Assembly: GCA_938075305.1 (NCBI GenBank)
Contig: CALJGV010000007.1
Span: 186,001 to 250,000 of the forward strand
Source of the DNA: an uncultured bacterium
GTDB lineage: Bacteria; Planctomycetota; UBA1135; GCA-002686595
Length of the DNA stretch: 64,000 nucleotides
Direction of reading: 5' to 3'
Below the pieces are notes generated by a model. The model was not told where the DNA came from. It was given only the letters and a program-made list of their open reading frames with translations, and did no database searches. The translations under genes were made by a program, and so were the position numbers. Positions 44,037 to 52,216 of the stretch are shown here, piece by piece. Each line of letters begins with the position of its first letter. Position 1 is the first letter of the stretch.

Positions 44037-44969
44037 TCAGCTCGCCAGGATCCTCGGAGACAGGTCGTCGGGCCCGATGGTCCCACTTGAGAGCGCCACC
44101 GCGCGGCGCAGCTCGTTCTCCAGCTCGCGGACGTTCCCCGGCCACGACCAACCCGCGAGGGCGGCGAGCCCCTCCTCGGTGATGGTGGCCTCTCGGCCCA
44201 CCTCCTCGGCGATGGCAGGGAGGATAGCCCGGGCGATCGCCCGCACGTCATCGCCGCGCTCCCGCAGGGGCGGCAGGTGCAACGTGACGACGTTGAGGCG
44301 GAACAGCAAGTCCTCCCGGAAGTCGCCGCTGGCCACGGCCGCCGGGAGGTTTCTGTGGGTCGCCGCGATCATCCGCACGTCCACCCTCCGGGTCGTGTTC
44401 GCCCCCACCGCGCGGACCTCTCCGTCCTGAAGAACGCGCAGCAGCTTGGCCTGCATCGAGAGGGGCATATCACCGATCTCGTCCAGGAAGACGGTCCCCT
44501 TGTCCGCCGCCACGAAGTGCCCAGGTCGATCCGCCACCGCCCCGGTGAAGGCCCCCTTCTTGTGCCCGAACAGCTCGCTCTCGAGGAGGTTCTCGGAGAT
44601 CGCGGCGCAGTTCTCGGCGAGGAAGGGTCCCCCGCTGCGGGGGCTCGCGTCGTGGAGCGCACGGGCCACCAGCTCCTTGCCCGTACCGGTTTCCCCCTGG
44701 ATCAGCACGGGGACGCCGGCGGCGGCCACCTTCTCGATCATCCCGTAGAGCTCCAGCATGGGCGGGCTGGACCCGACCATGCCGTAGCGGCCTGAGACCT
44801 CGGCGACCGAACTGCCCGGGGGCGCCTCTGCCTCCGCCAGGGCGCGCCTGGCGTGCTGCGCCAGCGGCGCCACCAGCCCGCGCTCCTTCGCCCCGTCGAG
44901 GACGCGATCGAAGGCCTGCCGCAGGTCCTCAGGCAGGGGCTCGACCCCATCAGCGTCAGGGGGGCTCAT
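44037..44969 (-). CDS. Sigma-54-dependent AAA+ activator lacking a DNA-binding domain
   Basis: A 310-residue protein consisting almost only of the AAA+ activator domain. Walker A GETGTGKE (92-99), the sigma-54-contacting GAFTGA loop (139-144), Walker [10 protein letters not shown] (159-167) and the lid sequence [16 protein letters not shown] are all intact, so it should remodel RNA polymerase-sigma54. The N-terminal ~60 residues are a short helical region, not a receiver or PAS domain, and only ~20 residues follow the lid, leaving no Fis-type helix-turn-helix. The ATG overlaps the uvrD stop (ATGA), and the open frame further upstream is off-frame uvrD. The neighbouring FHA protein could supply control, which is speculative. 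Confidence 0.88.
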   Translation of the reverse strand: MSPPDADGVEPLPEDLRQAFDRVLDGAKERGLVAPLAQHARRALAEAEAPPGSSVAEVSGRYGMVGSSPPMLELYGMIEKVAAAGVPVLIQGETGTGKELVARALHDASPRSGGPFLAENCAAISENLLESELFGHKKGAFTGAVADRPGHFVAADKGTVFLDEIGDMPLSMQAKLLRVLQDGEVRAVGANTTRRVDVRMIAATHRNLPAAVASGDFREDLLFRLNVVTLHLPPLRERGDDVRAIARAILPAIAEEVGREATITEEGLAALAGWSWPGNVRELENELRRAVALSSGTIGPDDLSPRILAS

Positions 44970-47182
44970 GCTTCCAGTCGCTCCAGGGAGGCGTACTGCA
45001 GGAGCAGCTGCTTGCGGCCCGCGGAGTTGAAGACGACGGTGGCGCGCGCGTTGATTCCGGCGCCGGCGAGGGCCTCGATCCGCCCGCGCCCGAAGTGCGG
45101 GTGCTGGACCAGCTCCCCGACGGTCAGCCCCGCGCCGCTCCCCTCGGAGGGCTCGAACGCGCCCAACGCGTCCTCCTCCCGCTCCTCGGGGCCGACGCCC
45201 GCCACGTCCCCCTCCGGCAGCTCGCGCAGGTAGCGAGAGGGGAGGGTCGGCCGGCCGCCGCCGTAGAAGCTGCGGAAGGTCGTGTGAGTGATGAGGAGGC
45301 GCTTCATGGCCCGCGTGATCCCCACGTAGAAGAGCCGCCGCTCCTCCTCGATGGCCGTGTCCGGCTCCTCCGCCTCGTCCACCGCCCGCTCGTGGGGCAG
45401 CAGCTCGTCCTCTGCCCCCGCGATCACGACGAAGGGGAACTCCAATCCCTTGCACGCGTGGAGGGTCATGAGCTTCACGCGGTCCTCGTCACCCTCGTAG
45501 GCGTCGGTGTCCGCGACGAGCGCCACCTCCTCGAGCATTCCGCGCAGCTTCCCGTCGGGCTGCCGCGAGTCGTAGTCCGCCGCGAAGGCACGAAGCTCCT
45601 CCACGTTGGCAGCGCGGTCCACGGTGGACGTCCCGTCGTCGAGCTCCGCCATCCAGCGGTCCACGTCGATGGCCTCGAGCACGACGTCCAGCGCCACCGC
45701 CGCGTCCAGCTCACGGGCCGGCGCGAGCTCCTCCATCAGCTCAGCGAACGCCGCGAGCCCCTTCTTCGCCCGGCCGCGGATGGCCTCGAGCGCAAGGGGA
45801 TCCTGGAGGGCGGCCGACAGCGAGAGCCCCCGCTCGGCTGCGAACGAGGCGAGCCTGGCGAGGCTCGTATCCCCCACACCGCGCGAGGGCGTGTTGACCA
45901 CCCGCACGAAGGCGACGTCATCCGCCGGGTTGAGGGCGAGGCGGAGGTAGGCGACCACGTCCTTGATCTCCTTGCGCTGGTAGAACTCCAGACCCGCCAC
46001 CACCTGGTAGGGCACGGAGTCGTACCGGAGCGCGGTCTCGATCGCGCGCTGCAGGAAGCCCGCTCGGTAGAGCACGGCGCAGTCCCCGTAGCGGCCGCCC
46101 TGCGCCACGTGAGAGCGCACCTGCGCGGCGATCTCCCGCGCCTCGTCGTTCTCATCGCCGCACTCGATGACGGCGATCTGCTCCCCCTGCTCTCCCTCCG
46201 TGAAGAGGTCCTTCTCCTTGCGCGCCTGGTTGTTCGCGATCACGACGTTGGCCGCGTCCAGGATGCGCGCCGTGCTGCGGTAGTTCTGCTCGAGGCGGAC
46301 GACCTTGGCGCTCGGGAAGTCCTGCTCGAAGTCGAGGATGTTGCGGATGTCGGCCCCACGCCAGGCGTAGATCGACTGATCCGGGTCGCCGCAGACCGTC
46401 AGGTTCTGGTGGAACGACGCGAAGTGTCTGACAAGCAGGTACTGCACCCGGTTGGTGTCCTGGTACTCATCCACGAGCACGTGCCGGAAGCGGCGGGCGT
46501 AGCCGTCGCGAACCCCGGGGTGGTTGTCGAAGAGGTCGAGGACCTTGAGCAAGAGGTCATCGAAGTCGAGGGCGTTCTGCTGCTGCATCCGCTCCCGGTA
46601 CTTCTGCTCCACGGCGTGATAGACGTCTTCGTCCATGCTCCCGTCAGAGAGCTGGAGCCCGTCCTCGCGCCCGCGGTTGTTCTTGCGCGACGAGATCCAG
46701 CCGCCGATGACAGGGGCCCGGAAGCGCTTGGGGTCGTAACCCAGCTCCTTGACGATCGACTTGATGAGCCCGTTCCGGTCAGCGGTATCGTGGATCGAGA
46801 AGTCCCGCGTATACCCGTCGAGCGCGTCGATCTCCCGGCGGAGGATCCGCGCGCACATGGAATGGAAGGTGCCGATCCAGGGCGCGCCGCCGTCCCCCGC
46901 GGGCACGAGCCGCTCCACCCGTTCGCGCATCTCCTTCGCCGCCTTGTTGGTGAAGGTGATCGCGAGGATCTCCCACGGAGCCACCCCGCGGTTCAAGATC
47001 AGGTTCGCGATGCGGGTCGTCACGACCCGCGTCTTCCCGGAGCCCGGCCCGGCCACGATCAGGAGGGGTCCGTCGCCGTTGAGGACGGCCTCCCGCTGCT
47101 GCGGGTTCAACCCCTCGGTGAGGCTCTCATCACTCTGCTCCGCCGCGTCGGCGAGCGAGTCCTTCACGTCCAACCAATCCAT
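44966..47182 (-). CDS. pcrA: ATP-dependent DNA helicase PcrA/UvrD
   Basis: A 738-residue superfamily 1A 3'-5' helicase used in nucleotide excision repair, replication restart and removal of stalled polymerases. All motifs are seen: Walker A AGPGSGKT (44-51), [47 protein letters not shown] and [10 protein letters not shown]. The last ~50 residues ([17 protein letters not shown]) form the Tudor-like RNA-polymerase-binding tail found in PcrA. I chose ATG 47182; a GTG 23 codons upstream (47251) would overlap the preceding aldehyde dehydrogenase gene and adds only a Gly/Ala-rich stretch. Confidence 0.93.
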   Translation of the reverse strand: MDWLDVKDSLADAAEQSDESLTEGLNPQQREAVLNGDGPLLIVAGPGSGKTRVVTTRIANLILNRGVAPWEILAITFTNKAAKEMRERVERLVPAGDGGAPWIGTFHSMCARILRREIDALDGYTRDFSIHDTADRNGLIKSIVKELGYDPKRFRAPVIGGWISSRKNNRGREDGLQLSDGSMDEDVYHAVEQKYRERMQQQNALDFDDLLLKVLDLFDNHPGVRDGYARRFRHVLVDEYQDTNRVQYLLVRHFASFHQNLTVCGDPDQSIYAWRGADIRNILDFEQDFPSAKVVRLEQNYRSTARILDAANVVIANNQARKEKDLFTEGEQGEQIAVIECGDENDEAREIAAQVRSHVAQGGRYGDCAVLYRAGFLQRAIETALRYDSVPYQVVAGLEFYQRKEIKDVVAYLRLALNPADDVAFVRVVNTPSRGVGDTSLARLASFAAERGLSLSAALQDPLALEAIRGRAKKGLAAFAELMEELAPARELDAAVALDVVLEAIDVDRWMAELDDGTSTVDRAANVEELRAFAADYDSRQPDGKLRGMLEEVALVADTDAYEGDEDRVKLMTLHACKGLEFPFVVIAGAEDELLPHERAVDEAEEPDTAIEEERRLFYVGITRAMKRLLITHTTFRSFYGGGRPTLPSRYLRELPEGDVAGVGPEEREEDALGAFEPSEGSGAGLTVGELVQHPHFGRGRIEALAGAGINARATVVFNSAGRKQLLLQYASLERLEA

Positions 47183-47231
47183 CTCGGCGGCGAGTCTACC
47201 CGCCGCGCCAGCGCCCGCGGCGGGCAGCCCG

Positions 47232-48656
47232 TCAGCTTCGGTCGGGATCACGGATGACCATGAGCCGCAGCTCGGTCATCTCCTCCACCGCACTCGCCGG
47301 CCCCTCGCGGCCGAGGCCGGAGTCCTTGACCCCGCCATACGGCATGACGTCGGCCCGCCATGAGGGGACGTCCCCGATGATCACCGCCCCCACCTCGAGC
47401 TCGTCCCAGGCTCTGTGTGCCCGGTGAATATCGCGCGTGAACACCCCCGCCTGGAGACCGAATCGCGTCCGATTCGCCTCGACGAGTGCCGCGTCGAAGT
47501 CGCGCACGCGGACCAGGCAGACCACGGGCCCGAAGACCTCCTCGTCCAGCACCGGTTCGCCGGCGGGGACGCCCTCGAGGAGGGTCGGGGGGACCACGGC
47601 GCCTTCCCTCTTACCGCCCACGAGGCGCGTCGCCCCCGAGGAACACGCCGCCGCCACCCAGGAGTCCACCCGGACTGCGTCGGCCTCCGAGATCAGCGGT
47701 CCGACGGTCACGGACTCCAGCGACGGGTCCCCGTGAACCAGGGCGTCGACCTCCGCGACCAGGCGCCCCTTGAAGGCCTCGTAGACCTCCTCCACGACGA
47801 TGACCCGCTGGACGCTGATGCAGCTCTGCCCCGCCTGGTAGTAGCCACCAAAGGCGACTCGCCGCGCCGCGTCCAGGAGGTCCGCGGTCTCATCCACGAT
47901 GGCCGCCGCGTTCCCGCCAAGCTCCAAAGTGACGCGCTTCTTCCCTGCTCGCCGCCTCAGCATCCACCCCACCTCATCCGAGCCGGTGAAGGACAGCTTG
48001 GCCACGCGGTCGTCGGTCGCGAGCGCCTCCGCGTCCGCGCCCCGGGCAGGGAGCACGGAGAAGGCGCCTTCGGGGAGACCGCAGCCCGCGAGGACCTCGG
48101 CCAGGATCAGCGCGCTGATGGGCGTGGAGCTCGCGGGCTTCAGCACGAAGGGGCATCCCGCGGCGATGGCAGGCGCCACCTTGTGGGCCACAAGGTTGAG
48201 CGGGAAGTTAAACGGAGTGATGAAGCCACAGACCCCAACCGGGACACGCATGTGGCTGCCGCGATAACCCTCATTGGCGGGACTGGAGGAGAGCGGTAGG
48301 AGCCCCCCGGGCGCCTCCATCGCCACCCGAGCTGAGATCCGGATGGTCTCAAATGCCCGGTCCACCTCGCCGGTGGCGAAGCGCACGGGCTTGCCTGCCT
48401 CGCGAACCAGGGTGCTGACCAGCTCACTCCGTCTTGCTCGGATCCCCTCTCCCAGCCGTTCGAGGATGGCGGCCCGCTCATGCCCAGCCAGGCTCCGCAT
48501 GGCGCCGCGGCTCGCGCTCGCGAACCCGATGGCCTCACGGACCGTCTCGGGCGAGGCAAGCGCCACCCGGTCGAAGACCTCTCCAGTGAACTTGTCCTCC
48601 ACCGACAGGTGCTCGGAGCTGCTCCGTGCGGCGCTGGCGAGGAAGAAGGGTCTCAT
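47232..48656 (-). CDS. Aldehyde dehydrogenase family protein
   Basis: A 474-residue NAD(P)-dependent aldehyde dehydrogenase. The cofactor-binding GFITPFNFPLNLVAHKVAPA, the catalytic Glu in LELGGN and the nucleophile Cys279 (GQSCISVQR) are all present, along with EEVFGPVVCL and the C-terminal MPYGGVKDSGLGREG. The sequence is closest by eye to the non-phosphorylating glyceraldehyde-3-phosphate / succinate-semialdehyde branches, but the substrate is not fixed. The ATG is preceded by a hairpin that buries its ribosome-binding site and, further up, by a long hairpin with a T-rich tail, so expression may be RNA-controlled. Confidence 0.85.
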   Translation of the reverse strand: MRPFFLASAARSSSEHLSVEDKFTGEVFDRVALASPETVREAIGFASASRGAMRSLAGHERAAILERLGEGIRARRSELVSTLVREAGKPVRFATGEVDRAFETIRISARVAMEAPGGLLPLSSSPANEGYRGSHMRVPVGVCGFITPFNFPLNLVAHKVAPAIAAGCPFVLKPASSTPISALILAEVLAGCGLPEGAFSVLPARGADAEALATDDRVAKLSFTGSDEVGWMLRRRAGKKRVTLELGGNAAAIVDETADLLDAARRVAFGGYYQAGQSCISVQRVIVVEEVYEAFKGRLVAEVDALVHGDPSLESVTVGPLISEADAVRVDSWVAAACSSGATRLVGGKREGAVVPPTLLEGVPAGEPVLDEEVFGPVVCLVRVRDFDAALVEANRTRFGLQAGVFTRDIHRAHRAWDELEVGAVIIGDVPSWRADVMPYGGVKDSGLGREGPASAVEEMTELRLMVIRDPDRS

Positions 48657-48660
48657 CAGA

Positions 48661-48684
48661 GGTCCCCTGCAGAAGATGGGGACC
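48661..48684 (-). promoter_or_regulatory. Hairpin sequestering the aldehyde dehydrogenase ribosome-binding site
   Basis: GGTCCCC (48661-48667) and GGGGACC (48678-48684) form a perfect 7-bp stem with a 10-base loop. On the minus strand its 3' arm, GGGGACC, is the only Shine-Dalgarno-like sequence, five bases before the ATG (48656). Confidence 0.45.
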
Positions 48685-48781
48685 CCCGATCATAGACCTG
48701 TGTCGAGACCGTGCCGCAGCCGGGGACTCCCCCCCCTTGCAGCAGCCGCCCCCCGCAGCCCGACCTCGGGCCCAAGAAAGA

Positions 48782-48813
48782 GCTCCTCGGTGCGCCGGAG
48801 CGCACCGAGGAGC
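48782..48813 (-). terminator. 14-bp hairpin with minus-strand T-rich tail (terminator or attenuator)
   Basis: GCTCCTCGGTGCGC (48782-48795) pairs perfectly with GCGCACCGAGGAGC (48800-48813) around a four-base loop. On the minus strand it is followed by TCTTTCTT, the layout of an intrinsic terminator. No minus-strand gene lies upstream, so it would end a small RNA or attenuate the leader of the aldehyde dehydrogenase, whose start is 125 bases further on. Confidence 0.5.
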
Positions 48814-49076
48814 AAGGCTCGGCACCATGGAGACGGGTCGCCTGCCAAGAAAAACCCGAGGCACCGTGCCTGGACGGCGTGTAACGGGCAGGTGCGCCCG
48901 ATTACTTAAGTATCGGTAAAAGGCCTCATCCGCCCAAGCCCCATGACTAGCAAAACTCCCCGCCGCTTGCCCCTAAGCCACTTAGGAAGGATCCCCAGAG
49001 CGGATCCCCAAAGCTCCAACCGTGGCGATCCCTCGCCGAGGATCCGCGCGGCGGGCCTTAGACTCCACCGATAGAG

Positions 49077-49973
49077 ATGAGCTGGAGGCCGCCTTTCCGA
49101 CCCAGTGCCCGGATCCACGCAGCGCGAGGCGATGACGTCGCCCGGGCCCTGGAGGCCTGCTCCCGGGCCAGCGCTCTCCCCGCCCAGGGGTCCAGGGCGG
49201 TCCTCGCGGGGTCCGAGGTCGTCATGGAGGGGGGCCCGCTGGACAGGAGGGCCTCCCTTCGCCATGGACTCCGGCGCTGGCTCCTCCTCGCCCCATCCCC
49301 ATGCGAGACGGAGTCGCGCAACCTCACTTGGATGAGGAAGCGGCTCTTCCACGTTCCGGAACCCGTGGGCGCCGTCACCCTCTCCCGCCTCGGCTTCCCC
49401 ACCCGAGAGTTGCTGGTCACCCGACCGTTGAAGGGGGCCCTCCCCTTCTTGGAAGCCATCTCGGCCGCCTCGCCCGACCGGCGCAGGGGGCTTTTCACCG
49501 AGTTTGGGCGAGAGGTCGGCCGGATGCACTCGCTGCGCTTCCTGCACGGGGACCTCGTTCCGGACCACGTGCTCGTGACGCCTCCATGCGAGGACCTCGG
49601 CCCGGGTCACGGCCGATCCCTGGTCTGGCTCGCGACGAGGCGCGGTGGTCCCACGGCCTGGCGCCGCGGCCACCTGAGGCGAGTGGCGGATGACCTCGGC
49701 GCCTGGTTCGGTCGCGCCGCGGATTGGATGGCGCCCTCCGACGTCGACGCGCTCCTGCTCGCCTACGTGGCCTCGCGCGCCTGCCATGGCCGGCCGGTGA
49801 CGGGCATTGCGCAGCTCGTGGCCTCGATCCAGCGCTCGCGGCGCCGTGAGATGGCACGGATGGAGGCCAGCCTTGACCTCGACCGTGGGCGAGCGTTCCC
49901 GATCGCGGGTTGGGATCCCGATGTGGGGCGGCTCCGGAGGCTCATGGAGCGCGAGGACAACACCTCTCCATGA
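49077..49973 (+). CDS. LPS-kinase-like protein (Kdo/WaaP family) with degraded metal-binding motif
   Basis: A 298-residue protein related to the Kdo/WaaP/InaA kinase group. GREVGRMHSLRFLHGDLVPDHVLV (144-167) is a clear catalytic loop with Asp159 as the proposed base and His164 where the loop usually has Asn. At the DFG position the sequence reads VWLATRRGGP (183-192), without the Asp that binds magnesium, so it could be a pseudokinase or use another acid. It is a paralogue of the protein at 21489 but away from the LPS block. It is followed 44 bases later by an FmdB-like gene. Confidence 0.68.
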   Translation: MSWRPPFRPSARIHAARGDDVARALEACSRASALPAQGSRAVLAGSEVVMEGGPLDRRASLRHGLRRWLLLAPSPCETESRNLTWMRKRLFHVPEPVGAVTLSRLGFPTRELLVTRPLKGALPFLEAISAASPDRRRGLFTEFGREVGRMHSLRFLHGDLVPDHVLVTPPCEDLGPGHGRSLVWLATRRGGPTAWRRGHLRRVADDLGAWFGRAADWMAPSDVDALLLAYVASRACHGRPVTGIAQLVASIQRSRRREMARMEASLDLDRGRAFPIAGWDPDVGRLRRLMEREDNTSP

Positions 49974-50017
49974 GCCGTTGTTTCCCCGCCTCCGGTGGTC
50001 TACTAGAATCGCAACAG

Positions 50018-50263
50018 ATGCCGATCCACGACTTCGACTGCGCCAGCTGCGGACATGTCTTCGAGGAGTTGATCCTCGGTGGCGAGGCCCCCGAGTGCCC
50101 CGAGTGTTCGAGCGCGGAGGTCAGCAAGCGGATCTCCTCGTTCAGCATCGGGACGCCCGCCTACCTCCGATCCAGCGTGCCCATGCCCGAGAGCCCGGCG
50201 AGCGGCTTCGCCGCTGGATCCTGCGACGATGCCGGCGGACCGGGGACCTGCTCGTCCTGCTGA
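50018..50263 (+). CDS. FmdB-family zinc-ribbon protein
   Basis: An 81-residue protein with the FmdB/CxxC_CxxC_SSSS pattern: MPIHDFDCASCGHVFEEL start, Cys8-x2-Cys11 and Cys27-x2-Cys30 coordinating zinc, then a Ser-rich stretch and a Cys-rich end (CSSC). These are putative regulatory or metal-handling proteins of unknown exact role. The 3' 35 bases overlap the start of the arylsulfotransferase-like gene. Confidence 0.8.
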   Translation: MPIHDFDCASCGHVFEELILGGEAPECPECSSAEVSKRISSFSIGTPAYLRSSVPMPESPASGFAAGSCDDAGGPGTCSSC

Positions 50264-51446
50264 GCGCCTCGGCGCGCTCGCGGCCCTGCTCTGCGCGGGC
50301 TGCGGCGCCGGGGCCTCCATGGAGGAAAGCAGCCCCGGCGGAGCCACCCCTGTCGGGCCTCACGGGGTCACGTCCGACCCACTGAACGAGCTCGCTGCGC
50401 TCGGTTACACCGGCTGGGACGAGGGCCCCGCCTTGCCTCCCGCGGTGACCTCTTCCGAGGAAGCCTCCCGTTGGCCGAGGGCCTTCGCGGACGACCGCAA
50501 CGGCGTCACCGTGATCTCCGCCGGGGGAGAGGTCCTGCGAGAACACCGGGTCCCCGGTCGCCGCCAGGTCGAGTTCGCGCGGTTCCTCCCAGGCGGGCGC
50601 ATCGCCTGCGTCTCGGTGGATGAGGGGCTCACCCTGCTCGCCCCCGACGGTGAGGTCCTCTGGGCCGTGGACCTCCCCTGTCACCATGAGGTCACGCTGG
50701 TCCCGGAGGGTCGGGGCGAGGGGCGCCGACGGCTCGCGGTCGCGGTCCATCACGAATCGTCCCACCGCGGGCGCCGCGTGCGGTTCGATGAGGTGATGTT
50801 CCTCGAGGAGTCCTCCGGCGCTCCCGCGGTGGACCTCGAGACGTGGAGCACCTGGGAACAGATGGACCCCCTCAAGGAGCGGGCGGCGGCCACCCACCCG
50901 CTGGATAGGTTCGCGAAGGACCCGGGCGCCGACCCCACGGTCTACGACTACTTCCACCTCAACTCCATCGCCTTCAGCGGGCCGCGCTCCATGCTCGTCT
51001 GCCTCCGCAACGTGGACCTCGTGGTGGAGGTCGACCTCTCGAGCGGCGCCCTCGGCCGGTCCTTCGGCCCCGGGACCCTCGACTGGCCCCACGCCCCCAC
51101 CCCCGTGGACGGTGGCGAGCGGTGGCTGATCTTCGACAACGGCAAGCACCGGGGCTGGTCGCGCGTCATCGAGGTCGACCCCGACCGGGGCGAGGTGAAG
51201 TGGTCCTACCCCCCCGACGGTGCTCGAAGCCTGTTCAGCGAGGTTCGGGGGTTTGCCCAGCGCCTCCCAGGCGGGACGACGCTGATCACCGAGTCCGAGC
51301 GGGGCCATGTCCTGGAGGTGAATCGCGCCGGGGACCTGCTTTGGGAGTACTGGAATCCCGAGGTGCGCCGGACCGGGGACGGCCGCGAGGCCAGGCGTCG
51401 GATCTACCGAATGACCGCTGTCCCGCCCTCGGACGTGGGCCTCTAA
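50229..51446 (+). CDS. Arylsulfotransferase-like (ASST family) exported protein
   Basis: A 405-residue protein starting at ATG 50229 inside the end of the FmdB gene. The N-terminus has a short hydrophobic run and LLCAGC, an imperfect lipobox. The rest follows the six-bladed ASST propeller: HHEVTLVPEG (about 152), DYFHLNSIAFSG (about 240) and WPHAPTPVDGGERWLIFDNG (about 286), then SRVIEVDPDRGEVKWSY and GGTTLITESERGHVLEV. Family members transfer sulfate between phenols without PAPS using an active-site His, but many ASST-like proteins are uncharacterised. The propeller assignment is firm; the reaction is not. Confidence 0.7.
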   Translation: MPADRGPARPAERLGALAALLCAGCGAGASMEESSPGGATPVGPHGVTSDPLNELAALGYTGWDEGPALPPAVTSSEEASRWPRAFADDRNGVTVISAGGEVLREHRVPGRRQVEFARFLPGGRIACVSVDEGLTLLAPDGEVLWAVDLPCHHEVTLVPEGRGEGRRRLAVAVHHESSHRGRRVRFDEVMFLEESSGAPAVDLETWSTWEQMDPLKERAAATHPLDRFAKDPGADPTVYDYFHLNSIAFSGPRSMLVCLRNVDLVVEVDLSSGALGRSFGPGTLDWPHAPTPVDGGERWLIFDNGKHRGWSRVIEVDPDRGEVKWSYPPDGARSLFSEVRGFAQRLPGGTTLITESERGHVLEVNRAGDLLWEYWNPEVRRTGDGREARRRIYRMTAVPPSDVGL

Positions 51447-51470
51447 GGGCAAGTTGGTAGCCTCCGCGGC

Positions 51471-52169
51471 ATGGACCAGTCCAAGCGCGACTTCATCGAC
51501 TTCATGTGCTCCGCCGAGGTGTTGACCTTCGGGGACTTCGTCACGAAGAGCGGGCGCCGCACGCCCTACTTCGTGAACACCGGCCGCTACACCACCGGCG
51601 GCCAGATGGAGGCCCTGGGGGCGGCCTACGCGCGCTCGATCGTCGAGCGCTTCGGGGACGGCTTCGACGTGCTCTTCGGCCCCGCCTACAAGGGCATCCC
51701 CCTCGTGGTGGCGACGGCGTCCGCGCTCGCTCGAGAGCATGGGCGAGACGTCCCGCTCTGCTTCAACCGCAAGGAGGCCAAGGACCACGGAGAGGGGGGC
51801 GTCCTCGTGGGGCACCCCATGCGCGACGGGGACAGGGTGCTGATCGTCGAGGACGTGACCACCGCGGGGACGTCGATCCGTGAGACCGTCCCCATCCTGC
51901 GGGCCGCCGCGGACATCGAGCTCGCGGGCCTGATCGTCAGCGTCGACCGCATGGAGCGCGGCCCCGGCGGCGCCGATTCCGCCCTGTCTGAGGTCGGCCG
52001 TGAGTTCCACATGCAGGTCGAGGCCATCGTCGACCTCGATGACGTCGTCGAGCACCTGCAGCCGGGCGGAGGCGCCGCCCACGAGATCGGTCCGGAGGAC
52101 CTGGCGCGCATCGGCGCCTACCGCGCGGAGTACGGCGTCCCCGGCCGCCTGACTGCCGGACCGGGCTGA
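51471..52169 (+). CDS. pyrE: Orotate phosphoribosyltransferase
   Basis: A 232-residue type I phosphoribosyltransferase that makes orotidine 5'-monophosphate in pyrimidine synthesis. FGDFVTKSGRRTPYFVNTG (20-38), FGPAYKGIPL (69-78), the FNRKEAKDHGEGG flexible loop (98-110) and the PRPP-binding motif VLIVEDVTTAGTS (123-135) are all intact. It lies 24 bases after the arylsulfotransferase-like gene; no other pyr gene is near. The stop is embedded in a hairpin shared with the convergent hutU. Confidence 0.95.
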   Translation: MDQSKRDFIDFMCSAEVLTFGDFVTKSGRRTPYFVNTGRYTTGGQMEALGAAYARSIVERFGDGFDVLFGPAYKGIPLVVATASALAREHGRDVPLCFNRKEAKDHGEGGVLVGHPMRDGDRVLIVEDVTTAGTSIRETVPILRAAADIELAGLIVSVDRMERGPGGADSALSEVGREFHMQVEAIVDLDDVVEHLQPGGGAAHEIGPEDLARIGAYRAEYGVPGRLTAGPG

Positions 52170-52216
52170 GCCGCCGGAGGGGAGCGGCCGCTACGCGGAA
52201 GCCGCTCCCTCAGCCC
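52163..52216. terminator. Bidirectional hairpin between pyrE and hutU
   Basis: GGGCTGAG (52163-52170) pairs with CTCAGCCC (52209-52216), and GGAGCGGC (52181-52188) with GCCGCTCC (52201-52208), giving 16 GC-rich pairs with one asymmetric bulge. The hairpin includes both stop codons. There is no T-run, but the convergent setting makes a shared transcript end likely. Confidence 0.5.

Larger units (their letters stand above)
48657..49076. other. 420-base intergenic region with several inverted repeats, no gene seen
   Basis: This region lies between two divergent genes. It holds, from left to right, the ribosome-binding-site hairpin (48661-48684), a 14-bp hairpin (48782-48813), an AT-rich near-palindrome CCGAT-T-ACTTAAGT-ATCGG (48898-48916) and CCTAAG-CCA-CTTAGG (48972-48986), followed by two GGATCC copies. 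I find no open frame with coding character, tRNA, SRP, RNase P or tmRNA signature. A structured minus-strand leader of the aldehyde dehydrogenase or a small RNA is possible. Confidence 0.45.

Noticed and set aside
44970..45455. N-terminal extension of the sigma-54 activator
   Set aside because: It overlaps the end of pcrA off-frame and is Arg/Gly/Ala-rich; the ATG at 44969 gives a normal AAA+ start and an ATGA overlap.
44966..47182. UvrD-like helicase as part of a phage-defence pair (Gabija-like)
   Set aside because: It has the full PcrA motif set and the polymerase-binding tail, and no OLD-family nuclease or other defence gene is adjacent.
45095..47257. 720-codon open frame on the plus strand
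   Set aside because: It is antisense to pcrA, whose helicase motifs are complete; the translation is Leu/Arg/His/Val-rich without domains. It reflects GC-rich codon bias.
48782..48813. Long hairpin considered as an integron attC or insertion-sequence end
   Set aside because: No integrase, transposase, target duplication or second copy is seen nearby; a transcription signal is simpler.
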